Part shown: piece by piece, positions 5,956 to 14,159 of the stretch
How positions within the stretch are numbered: position 1 is the stretch's first letter
Layout: every line of letters begins with the position of its first letter
Assembly (NCBI GenBank): GCA_002347405.1
Contig: DDXB01000044.1
Span: 1-38,809 of the forward strand
Source: Rhodocyclaceae bacterium UBA2271
Lineage (GTDB): Bacteria > Pseudomonadota > Gammaproteobacteria > Burkholderiales > Rhodocyclaceae
Length of the DNA stretch: 38,809 nt
Direction: 5' to 3'
The notes under the pieces: generated by a model
What the model was told of the DNA's origin: nothing
The model's database searches: none
Seen by the model: only the letters and a program-made list of their open reading frames with translations
Program-made: the position numbers and the translations under genes

Positions 5956-8748
5956 CTATTTCAAGCGCCAGTCGGCGTCGCCAAACGCGACCAGGCACAT
6001 TGCCAACATCAGGCTGTCACCCACCGCATCACGCTTGACCTGCCTGAGTACTTCGCCAAAGCGTTCGGTCGAATTCTTGCTGGTAGCTACCAGTTGTTCG
6101 ACTATTTTCGCGGCAACTTTTGCGGCATCCTCTCCGAGCACCGTCCCGACCGTGCCAAGCACCAGTGCGGCATCAGCCTGGCGAAACACGGTGACGTGGT
6201 GGGTATAGGCTTCCGTATCGGCGACATTTGCCGTGTCGCAGCCAAACAGGATCACCAGGGGGCCGTTGTCCGAAGGGCCCGCCTTGACATAGCTCTCATC
6301 GATAAAGGCACTTTTCAAGGTCTTGCCGCTGATCTCCAGGCTGATGTGCGCCCCGCTCCCTGCCGTATGCGGCAGGGCCAGCAGCATCACCGGCCGTTTT
6401 TCATGGACGGCGGTAACCCACTGCTCCCACTTCTTGACCGCAACGACCTCGCCTGCCCAAATCGCCTTGATGGCCTTTTCCAATTCGCCGCGCGCCGCTG
6501 CAGGCACCTGCTTGCTGGCCGCAAACAGGCTCGCCCCCTGAAGCGGGAGGATGTCGCGCCCCTCGATCGGCTCGCTCCTGACGACTGCCGCCGCCTGCGC
6601 AAGCTCATCATCCGCCTGCTCGATCTGGTGACGCTCGATCACCCTGCTCAAGCCCCAAAACCCAAGCGGACAGACGTGAGGAGCCGGACTTTTCTGGGGT
6701 TTGCAACTACCCGGGCAGTGTCCGGTCTTGAGCGCTTGCCGGGCGTTCTTGCAGACTGGCGCACCTTCCTTTGGCGGTGGGTAGTCATAAACGAACTCAA
6801 GGGGCACCGGTTCGTCCGGGTGGGTGCTGACAATCTGCAAGTGTTCCGCATTGCGCAGCGCTTCCGCGGCTGAAGACTTGTATCTGAAGTTGAGCACCAG
6901 GTTGCGATATACCCAATTGCCCTCCATTGCCAGGTTGCACAGCAACTCGGCATTCTCCTTGCTCATGAGCCCCTTCGCGTAGTGCTGGGCATCGTTTGCC
7001 ACGTCGTTCATGAGACTGTTGATCGCGGCAAGCTGCGGTGCCACCTTGTCGAGGGTTGAAATATAGGCCCCATCCTTGCTGCCGGTGGTTGCAGCGGGTT
7101 TGTTGTCGGTCGTGTTGTTCAGCACCATGCAGGCATCGAAACGACGCCGGTCGTCCAGGGTGCCAAGGCTGCGCCGGATCTCCGCTTCAATCCGAAAGCG
7201 CAACGGTTCGGGATCTTTCGCGTCCGCCAACGCCTTGGCTGAGTCATACACGCTTGATTTCAGCAGCGCGGTCTGCAAAATTCGCCCACGGTGGTAGATC
7301 GTCACGCGTCCGGCAAACCGGCCTGCCCGGCCAGGTACAAACAGCAACTGACACTTTGTGCTCATGCCCTCCCTGGGGAGGACCAGCTTGCCGGTCAGTG
7401 GCTCGTCCCATTGCCAGGGGTCGGCGAACATGACCTGCAGCGTATGGGAGTGCTTGTTTTTCCAGTCGAGCAGCGTGTCATCAAAGACCTCATCGGCGGT
7501 GATCGCACCTTCGCCGCCGGGGCCAATAAACACATCGAGCCGATATCTACGGCCGACAATGAAGCCGCGCAGCTCGGGTACGGCATTGCCATCAGCGAGC
7601 TTGAAAAGGTCGCCCTGCAGAAAACGCGAGGGTTCGCTGCGGGCAGCATCACGCCGCGCACTGCGCTCCGCAGTGGCGATTTCGCGCAAGCCGGTAGCCC
7701 CCTGGGATTCGGCCCCGAAGGATAGTTCAGCTGCATGTTCTTCCAGTTCCGCACCCAAGGCAGCCGGGGGCTTTGCCGAGGTCCAGCCGATGTTGGAACG
7801 CCGCAGCACCTCTTCCGGCACTGCCCTCATGGCCATGAGCGGCGCCTCTTGCAAGCTGCGACCCAGATCGCGAGCGACCGTCGTCAAGGCAGCCGCATCG
7901 ATCAGTCGAAAATCAACCAGATGGATCGACGACTCACGCGGAAATGCTTCTGCCAACGCCAGATCATAGGGGTGGTTGTGGGACAACTCCTCGATAAATT
8001 TATTGAAACGACCGCCGACCTCCTCCGGCGGGCAGGCGATCAGCGACAGGGCACCGGCCTGCGTTTCGGACAGCAGGGATTCCACATGGCTGCTCAATTC
8101 ACGCCACACGACATCCACCGGCCCGATCAAAACAATGTGGCCAGTGCGCACCTGGTGCGGCAAGGCCAGCAGACGTCGCAGGCTGTCACGCACCCCGCCC
8201 TGCATCACCAGGATTTCACTGCGCGCCGCTGCGCGGCTCAGCGGGATGACATCAGAAAGCGTATCCGCCGGCCAGACATCCGCCAGGCGGTGAAGGTCGA
8301 GCCGGTCCAGATCGTCCTCGAATGCACCGATGCGCAGGGGCCATTGCCATCGCAAATCAGCCTGTGCAATGTGTTTTTCAATGAATACGGAAGTGGCCTG
8401 TACTGCCGGCTGATTCAGGATGCGGATGATGGAAGCGATATCCGGATCCCTGTCGAGATGCTCTGCGCTGATCAAGACCCGCTTGTCGGGCGACGCGACG
8501 ATCTGCGCCAGCCACTTGTCACGCAATGATCCCAGATAGGACTGGGAGGGTTCATATTGAAAATGTTCCAGGCTGATGCGGAAATTATCGGGTGACCAGC
8601 CAATGAAATCCTCCGGGCCACGCGCGCCAAATACTCGATGGCTGAGGAACATTCCCATGCCGGCAATGGTCTGGGCGTATTGTTCATCATCGAGGGCAAA
8701 GCCTCTATCGCCAATGAGTTGACGATCGGCAGGTGTCAATATCGACAT
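5956..8748 (-). CDS. Large CHAT-domain (caspase-like) protease protein
   Basis: This 930-aa protein has a caspase-like CHAT domain at its C-terminus. The probable catalytic His lies in LLALPHTAGSG (His794) and the Cys in VILFGCDTAN (Cys837), 43 residues apart as in other CHAT proteins. A four-cysteine cluster (C666, C678, C682, C693), ending in HVCPLGFWGLSRVIERH, precedes it and may bind zinc. The N-terminal 330 residues look like a separate alpha/beta module (VLISAEHLD, HIVLIGPVDVVW) that I do not recognise; it could be a sensor or a second degenerate peptidase fold. The middle (400-640) looks beta-rich and then helical. The ATG follows AAGGAG by eight bases. It lies 50 bp after the patatin gene and 10 bp before the MBL gene. 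CHAT proteases typically cleave a partner when a sensor fires; the neighbouring lipase is an obvious candidate. Confidence 0.85.
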   Translation of the reverse strand: MSILTPADRQLIGDRGFALDDEQYAQTIAGMGMFLSHRVFGARGPEDFIGWSPDNFRISLEHFQYEPSQSYLGSLRDKWLAQIVASPDKRVLISAEHLDRDPDIASIIRILNQPAVQATSVFIEKHIAQADLRWQWPLRIGAFEDDLDRLDLHRLADVWPADTLSDVIPLSRAAARSEILVMQGGVRDSLRRLLALPHQVRTGHIVLIGPVDVVWRELSSHVESLLSETQAGALSLIACPPEEVGGRFNKFIEELSHNHPYDLALAEAFPRESSIHLVDFRLIDAAALTTVARDLGRSLQEAPLMAMRAVPEEVLRRSNIGWTSAKPPAALGAELEEHAAELSFGAESQGATGLREIATAERSARRDAARSEPSRFLQGDLFKLADGNAVPELRGFIVGRRYRLDVFIGPGGEGAITADEVFDDTLLDWKNKHSHTLQVMFADPWQWDEPLTGKLVLPREGMSTKCQLLFVPGRAGRFAGRVTIYHRGRILQTALLKSSVYDSAKALADAKDPEPLRFRIEAEIRRSLGTLDDRRRFDACMVLNNTTDNKPAATTGSKDGAYISTLDKVAPQLAAINSLMNDVANDAQHYAKGLMSKENAELLCNLAMEGNWVYRNLVLNFRYKSSAAEALRNAEHLQIVSTHPDEPVPLEFVYDYPPPKEGAPVCKNARQALKTGHCPGSCKPQKSPAPHVCPLGFWGLSRVIERHQIEQADDELAQAAAVVRSEPIEGRDILPLQGASLFAASKQVPAAARGELEKAIKAIWAGEVVAVKKWEQWVTAVHEKRPVMLLALPHTAGSGAHISLEISGKTLKSAFIDESYVKAGPSDNGPLVILFGCDTANVADTEAYTHHVTVFRQADAALVLGTVGTVLGEDAAKVAAKIVEQLVATSKNSTERFGEVLRQVKRDAVGDSLMLAMCLVAFGDADWRLK

Positions 8749-8798
8749 GTTGAGGGCTCCTTGTCGGTGACCAGGTCCATGTGATGCCCAGTGCGCGA

Positions 8799-9809
8799 TT
8801 ACGCAGTCAGAAGTTCATCCGCATAAGTTTTCAATCGATGGTCCAGCAACGCTCCAGCATGACGAGTCAATACAGTCATCTCGGCAGAGCTGAGTTTCTT
8901 CAGGTTGGTGCTGATGGCTGAGGCGAAGCCTGAATCGCCCGCTTGACTCTCGCCGATTTGGCTATCGATTGAAAACCATAATGGCTTTGGCCCCTTGCCG
9001 GACTGGTGCGCCAGTTCCAGCCGCTTGAACTGAAGGCCGCGCACCTGTTCCATCAGGATGTTGATGGATTCATACAGGACGGCGGCGCCGGATTCGGTGG
9101 GGCGATCGTTGTTCTCGAAGGGTTTGCCGCCGTCGCTGATCAAGGCGTAATCGAGGTCGTTGCGTTCCCGTAGCAAGGGATTCACCCCGAGATTGTCATA
9201 AACACCGCCATCGGTAAGGGTCACATACTCACCCTCGGCGAATGCATAGGATTCGCTGCCTAACCGCAACGGCGGAAAAACCGGCGGAAATGCCGACGAT
9301 GCCGCTACTGCCTTGCAGAGGGGATAATTATCCGCCGTCGTCACGCCGAGCTGATGTTCTCCCATCTCGGCCGGCTTGCCGCCGCCGGTGACAAAAAAGA
9401 ACATGTTGCCGGTGGCGAGGTTGGTGGCGTTCAGGTAAAGGCGTGGCCCGTTGGCCAGATGGCTTAATGTAAGCCCCCCATATAAATCCTTGTCGTAGCT
9501 GCTGGCCAATTTGTCCAGGCGACTTTCGAAAGGATCGAGCATTCCGCCGATGACAGACGAGACGGCAATGGATCGGGTGCGCAGATAGTTTTCAAGCCGG
9601 TCCAGGGTGTCCGTCTTGCCCCAGTTCGCCGCCAGAAATGCGCCGGCGATACTTCCCCCGCTAACGCAGGTCAGCAAGTCGAGTTTCCATAGCAGCCCCA
9701 TCGCTTCCAGCTTGCGAAATACGCCCAAATGGAAGGCAGCCGCACGAAAACCGCCACCCGACAGGGCAAGCCCGATGCGTTGAACTTTGCCATTGATCGA
9801 TACGCTCAT
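8799..9809 (-). CDS. Patatin-like phospholipase, first gene of a CHAT/MBL operon
   Basis: The 336-aa protein shows the patatin catalytic layout. The oxyanion loop is GGGFRA (18-23), the nucleophile elbow is TCVSGGS with Ser50, and the Ser-Asp dyad is completed by TDGGVYDNLG (Asp200). The first elbow glycine is replaced by Cys, a variation seen in bacterial patatins as Ser or Thr. Such enzymes hydrolyse acyl chains of membrane lipids; several defence systems use patatins as cell-killing effectors (CapV in CBASS). No signal peptide is present, so it should be cytoplasmic. GGGGAG precedes the ATG at a good distance. An AT-rich stretch at 9825-9905 probably holds the operon promoter. Confidence 0.9.
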   Translation of the reverse strand: MSVSINGKVQRIGLALSGGGFRAAAFHLGVFRKLEAMGLLWKLDLLTCVSGGSIAGAFLAANWGKTDTLDRLENYLRTRSIAVSSVIGGMLDPFESRLDKLASSYDKDLYGGLTLSHLANGPRLYLNATNLATGNMFFFVTGGGKPAEMGEHQLGVTTADNYPLCKAVAASSAFPPVFPPLRLGSESYAFAEGEYVTLTDGGVYDNLGVNPLLRERNDLDYALISDGGKPFENNDRPTESGAAVLYESINILMEQVRGLQFKRLELAHQSGKGPKPLWFSIDSQIGESQAGDSGFASAISTNLKKLSSAEMTVLTRHAGALLDHRLKTYADELLTA

Positions 9810-10232
9810 GAGTTTCTCCCCATTTTTTCGCCGAATGAATAAACGAATGCATCTTTTGAAGAAAGATCATTTCAAATGTATAGCATGATTTTTTGAACGC
9901 ACAGATCGGCTAACACCATGACGTAACAATGGTTTTTGGTTGGAAGACTGTCAGTCGGTAGCCAGCAGGTGCCTTAACCTGTTATTGCTGATCGAGATGA
10001 GCAACCAGGTGAACTCAATGTGATCGCCATGACCAAGGTGCGCTGGCGCAGTGGTGCTTAACTATAGCCATCCAGGGCAAACCCGCCTCCGAACAAACCC
10101 CTGATCAAGCAGTATTGACGGAATTATTGTTTTATGGAACCATCGCCATGAAACTTTAGTTTCATGGCGCACCCGGGTCCCGGAACTCCTCCTGCCTGGA
10201 GCCAGTCAGCAAATCACATCAAGGCGAATCGA
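9810..10232. other. Divergent intergenic region between the patatin operon and the rpiR operon
   Basis: About 420 bp lie between the minus-strand patatin operon and the plus-strand rpiR operon. It contains an AT-rich promoter-like stretch near the patatin start, a TTGACG -35-like box at 10115-10120 upstream of rpiR, and the perfect palindrome at 10144-10169. No small gene, RNA or repeat core was seen in the rest. The junction coincides with the change from accessory to metabolic genes. Confidence 0.5.
10144..10169 (+). promoter_or_regulatory. Perfect inverted repeat, probable RpiR operator
   Basis: CGCCATGAAACT and AGTTTCATGGCG are exact reverse complements separated by TT. The site sits about 64 bp upstream of the chosen rpiR start and just downstream of a TTGACG -35-like box, where a dimeric repressor would block transcription. 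The RpiR-family regulator beginning at 10233 is the likely binder. A weaker alternative is a hairpin acting in the leader mRNA. Confidence 0.65.
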
Positions 10233-11090
10233 ATGCACGAGGTGGAACCGACAATTCAGGATTCGATCATGGCGGTCTATGACCAGTTGCCGCCGGGTGA
10301 GCGAAAGCTCGCCGACACGACCCTGTCCCGGTTGAATGACCTCGCCAGCTATTCGGCCACCGAACTGGCAGTTTCTGCCAAGGTTTCCAAGGCGACAGCG
10401 GTACGTTTCTTTCGCCGGATCGGTTATCAGAGTTTCGGGCAGGTACGCCGTCAGGCGCGTGCCGAAGCCTATCTGGCTTCACCGCTGTATGCGCTGGCCG
10501 GCGTCAATCCCAAGGAACGCGCCACCGACGCCCTGTCGAATCATGTCGCTACCGACATCCGGAATCTCACTGAAACATTTCAACACCAAAAAGCAAAGCA
10601 TTTCGACCAGGCAGTCAGCCTGATCGCCACAGCGCCGCAGGTCAGGGTGATCGGCATGCGCAATGGCCACTTTGTCGCCCAGCATGCGGCTTATCTGCTG
10701 GCCCAGCTCAGGAACAATGTTGCCTCGCTGCCCGGATCATCGATGACTCTGGCTGAAGACCTGGCGTCGTTGAACAAGGGCGATGTTCTCCTGGTGGTGG
10801 ATTTTCGCCGGCGCGCGACCCTGTTACCAACCGTCGTCAATGCCGCGCGCGGGGCGAATGTCAATCTGGTTTTCATTTCCGGTCCGGGCATGAGCGCCCT
10901 TTCCCGCCCCGGCGACATTGTCTTGCAGTGTCTGACCGAGGGCGCATCGGTGTTCGATTCATATGTGGCGGCGGTCAGCATTGTTAACTATCTCGCCACC
11001 TCGGTTGCCAAACAATTGGGCAAACACAGTCGCAAGCGCCTTGAAGTCATCGAGGCCTTGCATGAATCGCTCGAAGATCTTCGCCCCTGA
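10233..11090 (+). CDS. RpiR/MurR-family transcriptional regulator (HTH plus SIS domain)
   Basis: The 285-aa protein has an N-terminal HTH_6 domain (about 1-80; ATELAVSAKVSKATAVRFFRRIGYQSFGQVRR) and a C-terminal SIS sugar-isomerase-type ligand domain (about 120-260; VRVIGMRNGHFVAQHAAYLLAQL). The start at 10233 is preferred over the in-frame ATG at 10164: AAGG lies at 10221-10224 and the upstream ATG falls inside the palindrome. RpiR regulators sense phosphosugars or other small metabolites and control adjacent catabolic genes. Here the gene heads a nine-gene plus-strand run beginning with a TRAP transporter, so it probably controls the whole set and itself. Confidence 0.9.
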   Translation: MHEVEPTIQDSIMAVYDQLPPGERKLADTTLSRLNDLASYSATELAVSAKVSKATAVRFFRRIGYQSFGQVRRQARAEAYLASPLYALAGVNPKERATDALSNHVATDIRNLTETFQHQKAKHFDQAVSLIATAPQVRVIGMRNGHFVAQHAAYLLAQLRNNVASLPGSSMTLAEDLASLNKGDVLLVVDFRRRATLLPTVVNAARGANVNLVFISGPGMSALSRPGDIVLQCLTEGASVFDSYVAAVSIVNYLATSVAKQLGKHSRKRLEVIEALHESLEDLRP

Positions 11091-11133
11091 TTACCCTCCC
11101 CAACCACCCTTCATCCTTTAACAAGGAAGCAAT

Positions 11134-11682
11134 ATGACAGAGCAGGTTTCAAATTCTGGTGCAAGACGTCTCGGCGAGACCAGTGCGGCGCTCAGTGCCA
11201 GTTTGAATAAATGGGTGGAATGGCTGTGTGCGGCGATTCTGGCGGTACTGGTTTCTGTCGTGGGCATCGGCATCTTCGGCCGTTACGTGATGCAGATCTT
11301 TTCAGTGACCTGGTCCGAGGAACTGGCGCGCTACCTGATGATCTGGGTGGCCTTGCTGGCGGTATCGAGCGGCGTGGCGCGGCGCGAGCATGTGGCGGTC
11401 ATCGTGGTGCTGGAGCGCATACCTCATCATCCCCGAAAATTCATCCGCGCGGCCATTGATGCGCTGGCCTTCGCGTTCTTTGCCTTCCTGTGCTATTTCG
11501 GCATCGACATGACCCAGCAGGGTGCGACGCAATACGCCACGATTTTCGAAATGACCATGTGGATACCTTTTGCCGCGGTACCGGTTTCATCGGCACTGGT
11601 TTGCGTACAACTGTTGCTCGCGGGGGTGCGTGATTTCACGCTTATTGAGAATCCGGTGATGATTGTGGGAGAAACGAAATGA
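11134..11682 (+). CDS. dctQ: TRAP transporter small membrane subunit (DctQ family)
   Basis: The 182-aa protein has four hydrophobic segments and the family signature FSVTWSEELARYLMIWVALLA shared by DctQ-type subunits. It works with DctM and the periplasmic DctP in sodium-driven import of organic acids. AAGGAAG precedes the ATG. Its TGA overlaps the dctM start in an ATGA arrangement (11679-11682), so the two membrane subunits are translationally coupled. The N-terminal 25 residues are polar and longer than usual. Confidence 0.92.
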   Translation: MTEQVSNSGARRLGETSAALSASLNKWVEWLCAAILAVLVSVVGIGIFGRYVMQIFSVTWSEELARYLMIWVALLAVSSGVARREHVAVIVVLERIPHHPRKFIRAAIDALAFAFFAFLCYFGIDMTQQGATQYATIFEMTMWIPFAAVPVSSALVCVQLLLAGVRDFTLIENPVMIVGETK

Positions 11683-12959
11683 TTTGGGTTCTCGCGTTAT
11701 TTTTTGGCCTGTTGGTGATTGGCGTGCCGATCGGTTACGTACTGGGCATTGCCGGTGTGTTCGGCATCATTCAGATTGGCGGGACCGAGATGCTGGCAAT
11801 GGCGCCGCAGCGGTACTTCGCCGGCCTCGATCTGTACACCTTCCTCGCCATGCCGCTGTTCATTTTCGCCGGCGAGATCATGAACCGCGCCGGCATCACG
11901 ATGCGCCTGGCCGAATTTGCCGATGCCCTGGTCGGCCATCTGCGTGGCGGCATGGCGCAATCATGCATGGTTTCATCCGTGCTGTTCGCCGGCATCAGCG
12001 GTGCCGCCGTGGCGGAGGCTGCCGCATTCGGCAACACGATGGTTCCGGCGATGCTGAAAAAAGGCTACAAGCGGCCCTTTGCCTGTGCCGTCGTGGTGGC
12101 AGGCTCGATCATCGGGCCGACGATTCCGCCTTCCAACCTGATGGTGATCTATGGTTCGATGATGGGCGTGTCGATTGCCGGCCTGTTCGCCGCCGGCATC
12201 CTGCCGGGTCTGATCATGGGCTTGCTGTGCATGGCGGTGATCGCCGGCCTGGGACGGCGCCTGAACCTGCCCAAGGGCGGTGAGCGCCCCAGCCTGCTGC
12301 GCATCATCAAAGCATTCAGGCAAAGCCTGAGCGCTTTGGTGATGCCACTTATCATTCTCGGTGGCATCTTGGGTGGCTTCGTCACACCCACCGAGGCAGC
12401 GGCGATTGCCGTGTTCTATTCTCTGGGGCTGGGCCTGTTCGTCTACCGCCTGGTGAATATTCGCGACCTGCTCGACATGCTGATCCGAACTTCGCGCGTG
12501 ACCGGCGTGGTGTTCCTGATCATCGCCTGCGCATCCATTCTGAGCTGGTGGATGACCTACATGCAGCTGCCGCAAATGATCACGCAGGTCTTCCTCGGCG
12601 TGTCCTCCGACCCCGCGACCATCATCCTGATGATCCTGCTGCTGATTCTTGGCCTCGGCATGTTCATGGACATCAATGCCATCCTGATCGTCCTCGGGCC
12701 GATCATCGGCGCTCTGGCGGTCTCCATCGGCATGGCGCCGATCCAGGCCGGCATCATGATCGTACTTGCCCTCAATATCGGCTTGATGACGCCACCCGTT
12801 GGGGCCAGCCTGTTCGTCCTCAGTTCGATCACCGGCGAACGAATAGAAAACATCACGGCGGCAATGTGGCCGTTCATCCTGGCCGAGGTGGCCGTGCTGT
12901 TCCTTGTGGCGTACTGGCCCGCCATGACGCTGACCGTTCCCGCCCTGCTCGGCTTGTAG
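11679..12959 (+). CDS. dctM: TRAP transporter large permease subunit (DctM family)
   Basis: The 426-aa polytopic membrane protein has about twelve hydrophobic segments and DctM motifs including the AMPLFIFAGEIMNRAG block, SVLFAGISGAAVAEAAAFG and GPTIPPSNLMVIYG. It forms the transport channel of the TRAP system in the inner membrane. Length is normal for the family. It overlaps dctQ by 4 bp and is followed 77 bp later by the binding protein. Confidence 0.94.
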   Translation: MIWVLALFFGLLVIGVPIGYVLGIAGVFGIIQIGGTEMLAMAPQRYFAGLDLYTFLAMPLFIFAGEIMNRAGITMRLAEFADALVGHLRGGMAQSCMVSSVLFAGISGAAVAEAAAFGNTMVPAMLKKGYKRPFACAVVVAGSIIGPTIPPSNLMVIYGSMMGVSIAGLFAAGILPGLIMGLLCMAVIAGLGRRLNLPKGGERPSLLRIIKAFRQSLSALVMPLIILGGILGGFVTPTEAAAIAVFYSLGLGLFVYRLVNIRDLLDMLIRTSRVTGVVFLIIACASILSWWMTYMQLPQMITQVFLGVSSDPATIILMILLLILGLGMFMDINAILIVLGPIIGALAVSIGMAPIQAGIMIVLALNIGLMTPPVGASLFVLSSITGERIENITAAMWPFILAEVAVLFLVAYWPAMTLTVPALLGL

Positions 12960-13036
12960 CTGATTAACCGTAGCAGACCCATGCACCACCCAACAGACGT
13001 ACCCCAGCAACCCCAACTACTTTGGAGATCACCACC

Positions 13037-14074
13037 ATGCGCAAATTGAAGTCAATTGCAGTTGCCGCAGTGCTCGGCCTGGCCGTCGGCATGATGCCCA
13101 TTGCAGCCCATGCCCAGAAAGTCATCAAGCTCGCCCATCTGAACAAGAACGATCCCTTCGACAACAGCACCGGTGCAATGGCCACCGTATTCAAGTCGCT
13201 GGTGGAAGCCGGCACCAACGGTTCCGTGACGGTGCAGATCTTCCCGGATGGCCAGCTGGGCAAGGACAACGAAGTCATCCAGCAGGTCAAGGCCGGCGTG
13301 GTGCAATCGTCGATCTCCAGCGTGGGCGGCATCGCCACGGTCTACCCGATGATCGGCGTGCTGGACGTACCCTTCTCCTACCCCAACATTGCCGTAACCT
13401 ATGACGTGTTCGATGGTCCGTTCGGCAAGAATCTGGCAGCCGACATCAGCAAGAAGTCAGGCATCGACGTGCTCGGCTTCGGCGATTCGGGCGGCTTTTT
13501 CGCCTTCAGCAACTCCAAAAACCCGATCAAGTCGCCTGACGACATGAAGGGCCTGAAGATCCGCACCATGGGTCTCGAATCGCACAAGGCCGTCGTCAGC
13601 AGTATGGGCGGTCAGCCGGTCGCGATCAACTGGGCGGAGGTCTACACGTCGTTGCAAACCGGCGTGGCTGACGGTCAGATGAACCCGATTCCGATCATCA
13701 AGTTCGCCAAGTTCGACGAAGTGCAGAAGTACCTGACGCTGACCAACCACCTGTTCACGCCTTATGTCTGGATCATCAACAAATCCTTCCTCAATGGTCT
13801 CTCCGCACAGGAAAAAGATGTTGTGAAAGCGGCCGCCCGCTCGGCCATCGTCGCGGGTCGTGGCATCAACCGCATCATCGAAGCTTCCGACCGCGGTCTG
13901 CCGGCACTGGCGCAGAAAATGCAGGTCTACACCCCGACGGCTGCTGAAATCGGCAAGTTCCGCGCATTGGCGCAACCGGCAGTCAAGGCGCAGATCGCCA
14001 AGAGCTATGGCAAGGAAGGCGAAGCCCTGATGAACGAATTCCTGGCCGCCATCGACAAGGCTGCCAAGAACTGA
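13037..14074 (+). CDS. dctP: TRAP transporter periplasmic solute-binding protein (DctP family)
   Basis: The 345-aa product has a clear Sec signal peptide (MRKLKSIAVAAVLGLAVG, cleavage after AHA at residue 26). The DctP fold is marked by LKIRTMGLESHKAVVSSMGG, with the conserved ligand-binding Arg, and by NWAEVYTSLQTGVADGQ. The ATG at 13037 is used rather than the TTG at 13022 because GGAG (13024-13027) is correctly spaced and the signal peptide starts there. It delivers substrate to DctQM. The conserved Arg implies a carboxylate ligand, consistent with ureido acids handled by the enzymes downstream. Confidence 0.93.
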   Translation: MRKLKSIAVAAVLGLAVGMMPIAAHAQKVIKLAHLNKNDPFDNSTGAMATVFKSLVEAGTNGSVTVQIFPDGQLGKDNEVIQQVKAGVVQSSISSVGGIATVYPMIGVLDVPFSYPNIAVTYDVFDGPFGKNLAADISKKSGIDVLGFGDSGGFFAFSNSKNPIKSPDDMKGLKIRTMGLESHKAVVSSMGGQPVAINWAEVYTSLQTGVADGQMNPIPIIKFAKFDEVQKYLTLTNHLFTPYVWIINKSFLNGLSAQEKDVVKAAARSAIVAGRGINRIIEASDRGLPALAQKMQVYTPTAAEIGKFRALAQPAVKAQIAKSYGKEGEALMNEFLAAIDKAAKN

Positions 14075-14159
14075 AGCATGAACTGATGCAGATGGCAACG
14101 ACAAGGGAGCGCGTAATTCCTTTGCCGTTGCCGTCGCAACAGAACCGAGGAAGACAGTA

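Noticed and set aside
8799..9809. CBASS system based on the patatin
   Set aside because: No cyclic-nucleotide synthase, Cap2/Cap3 or sensor gene is present; the partners are CHAT and MBL proteins.
11973..13016. 347-codon minus-strand frame opposite dctM
   Set aside because: Its product is His/Gln/Asp-rich shadow sequence and dctM on the other strand has clear family motifs.
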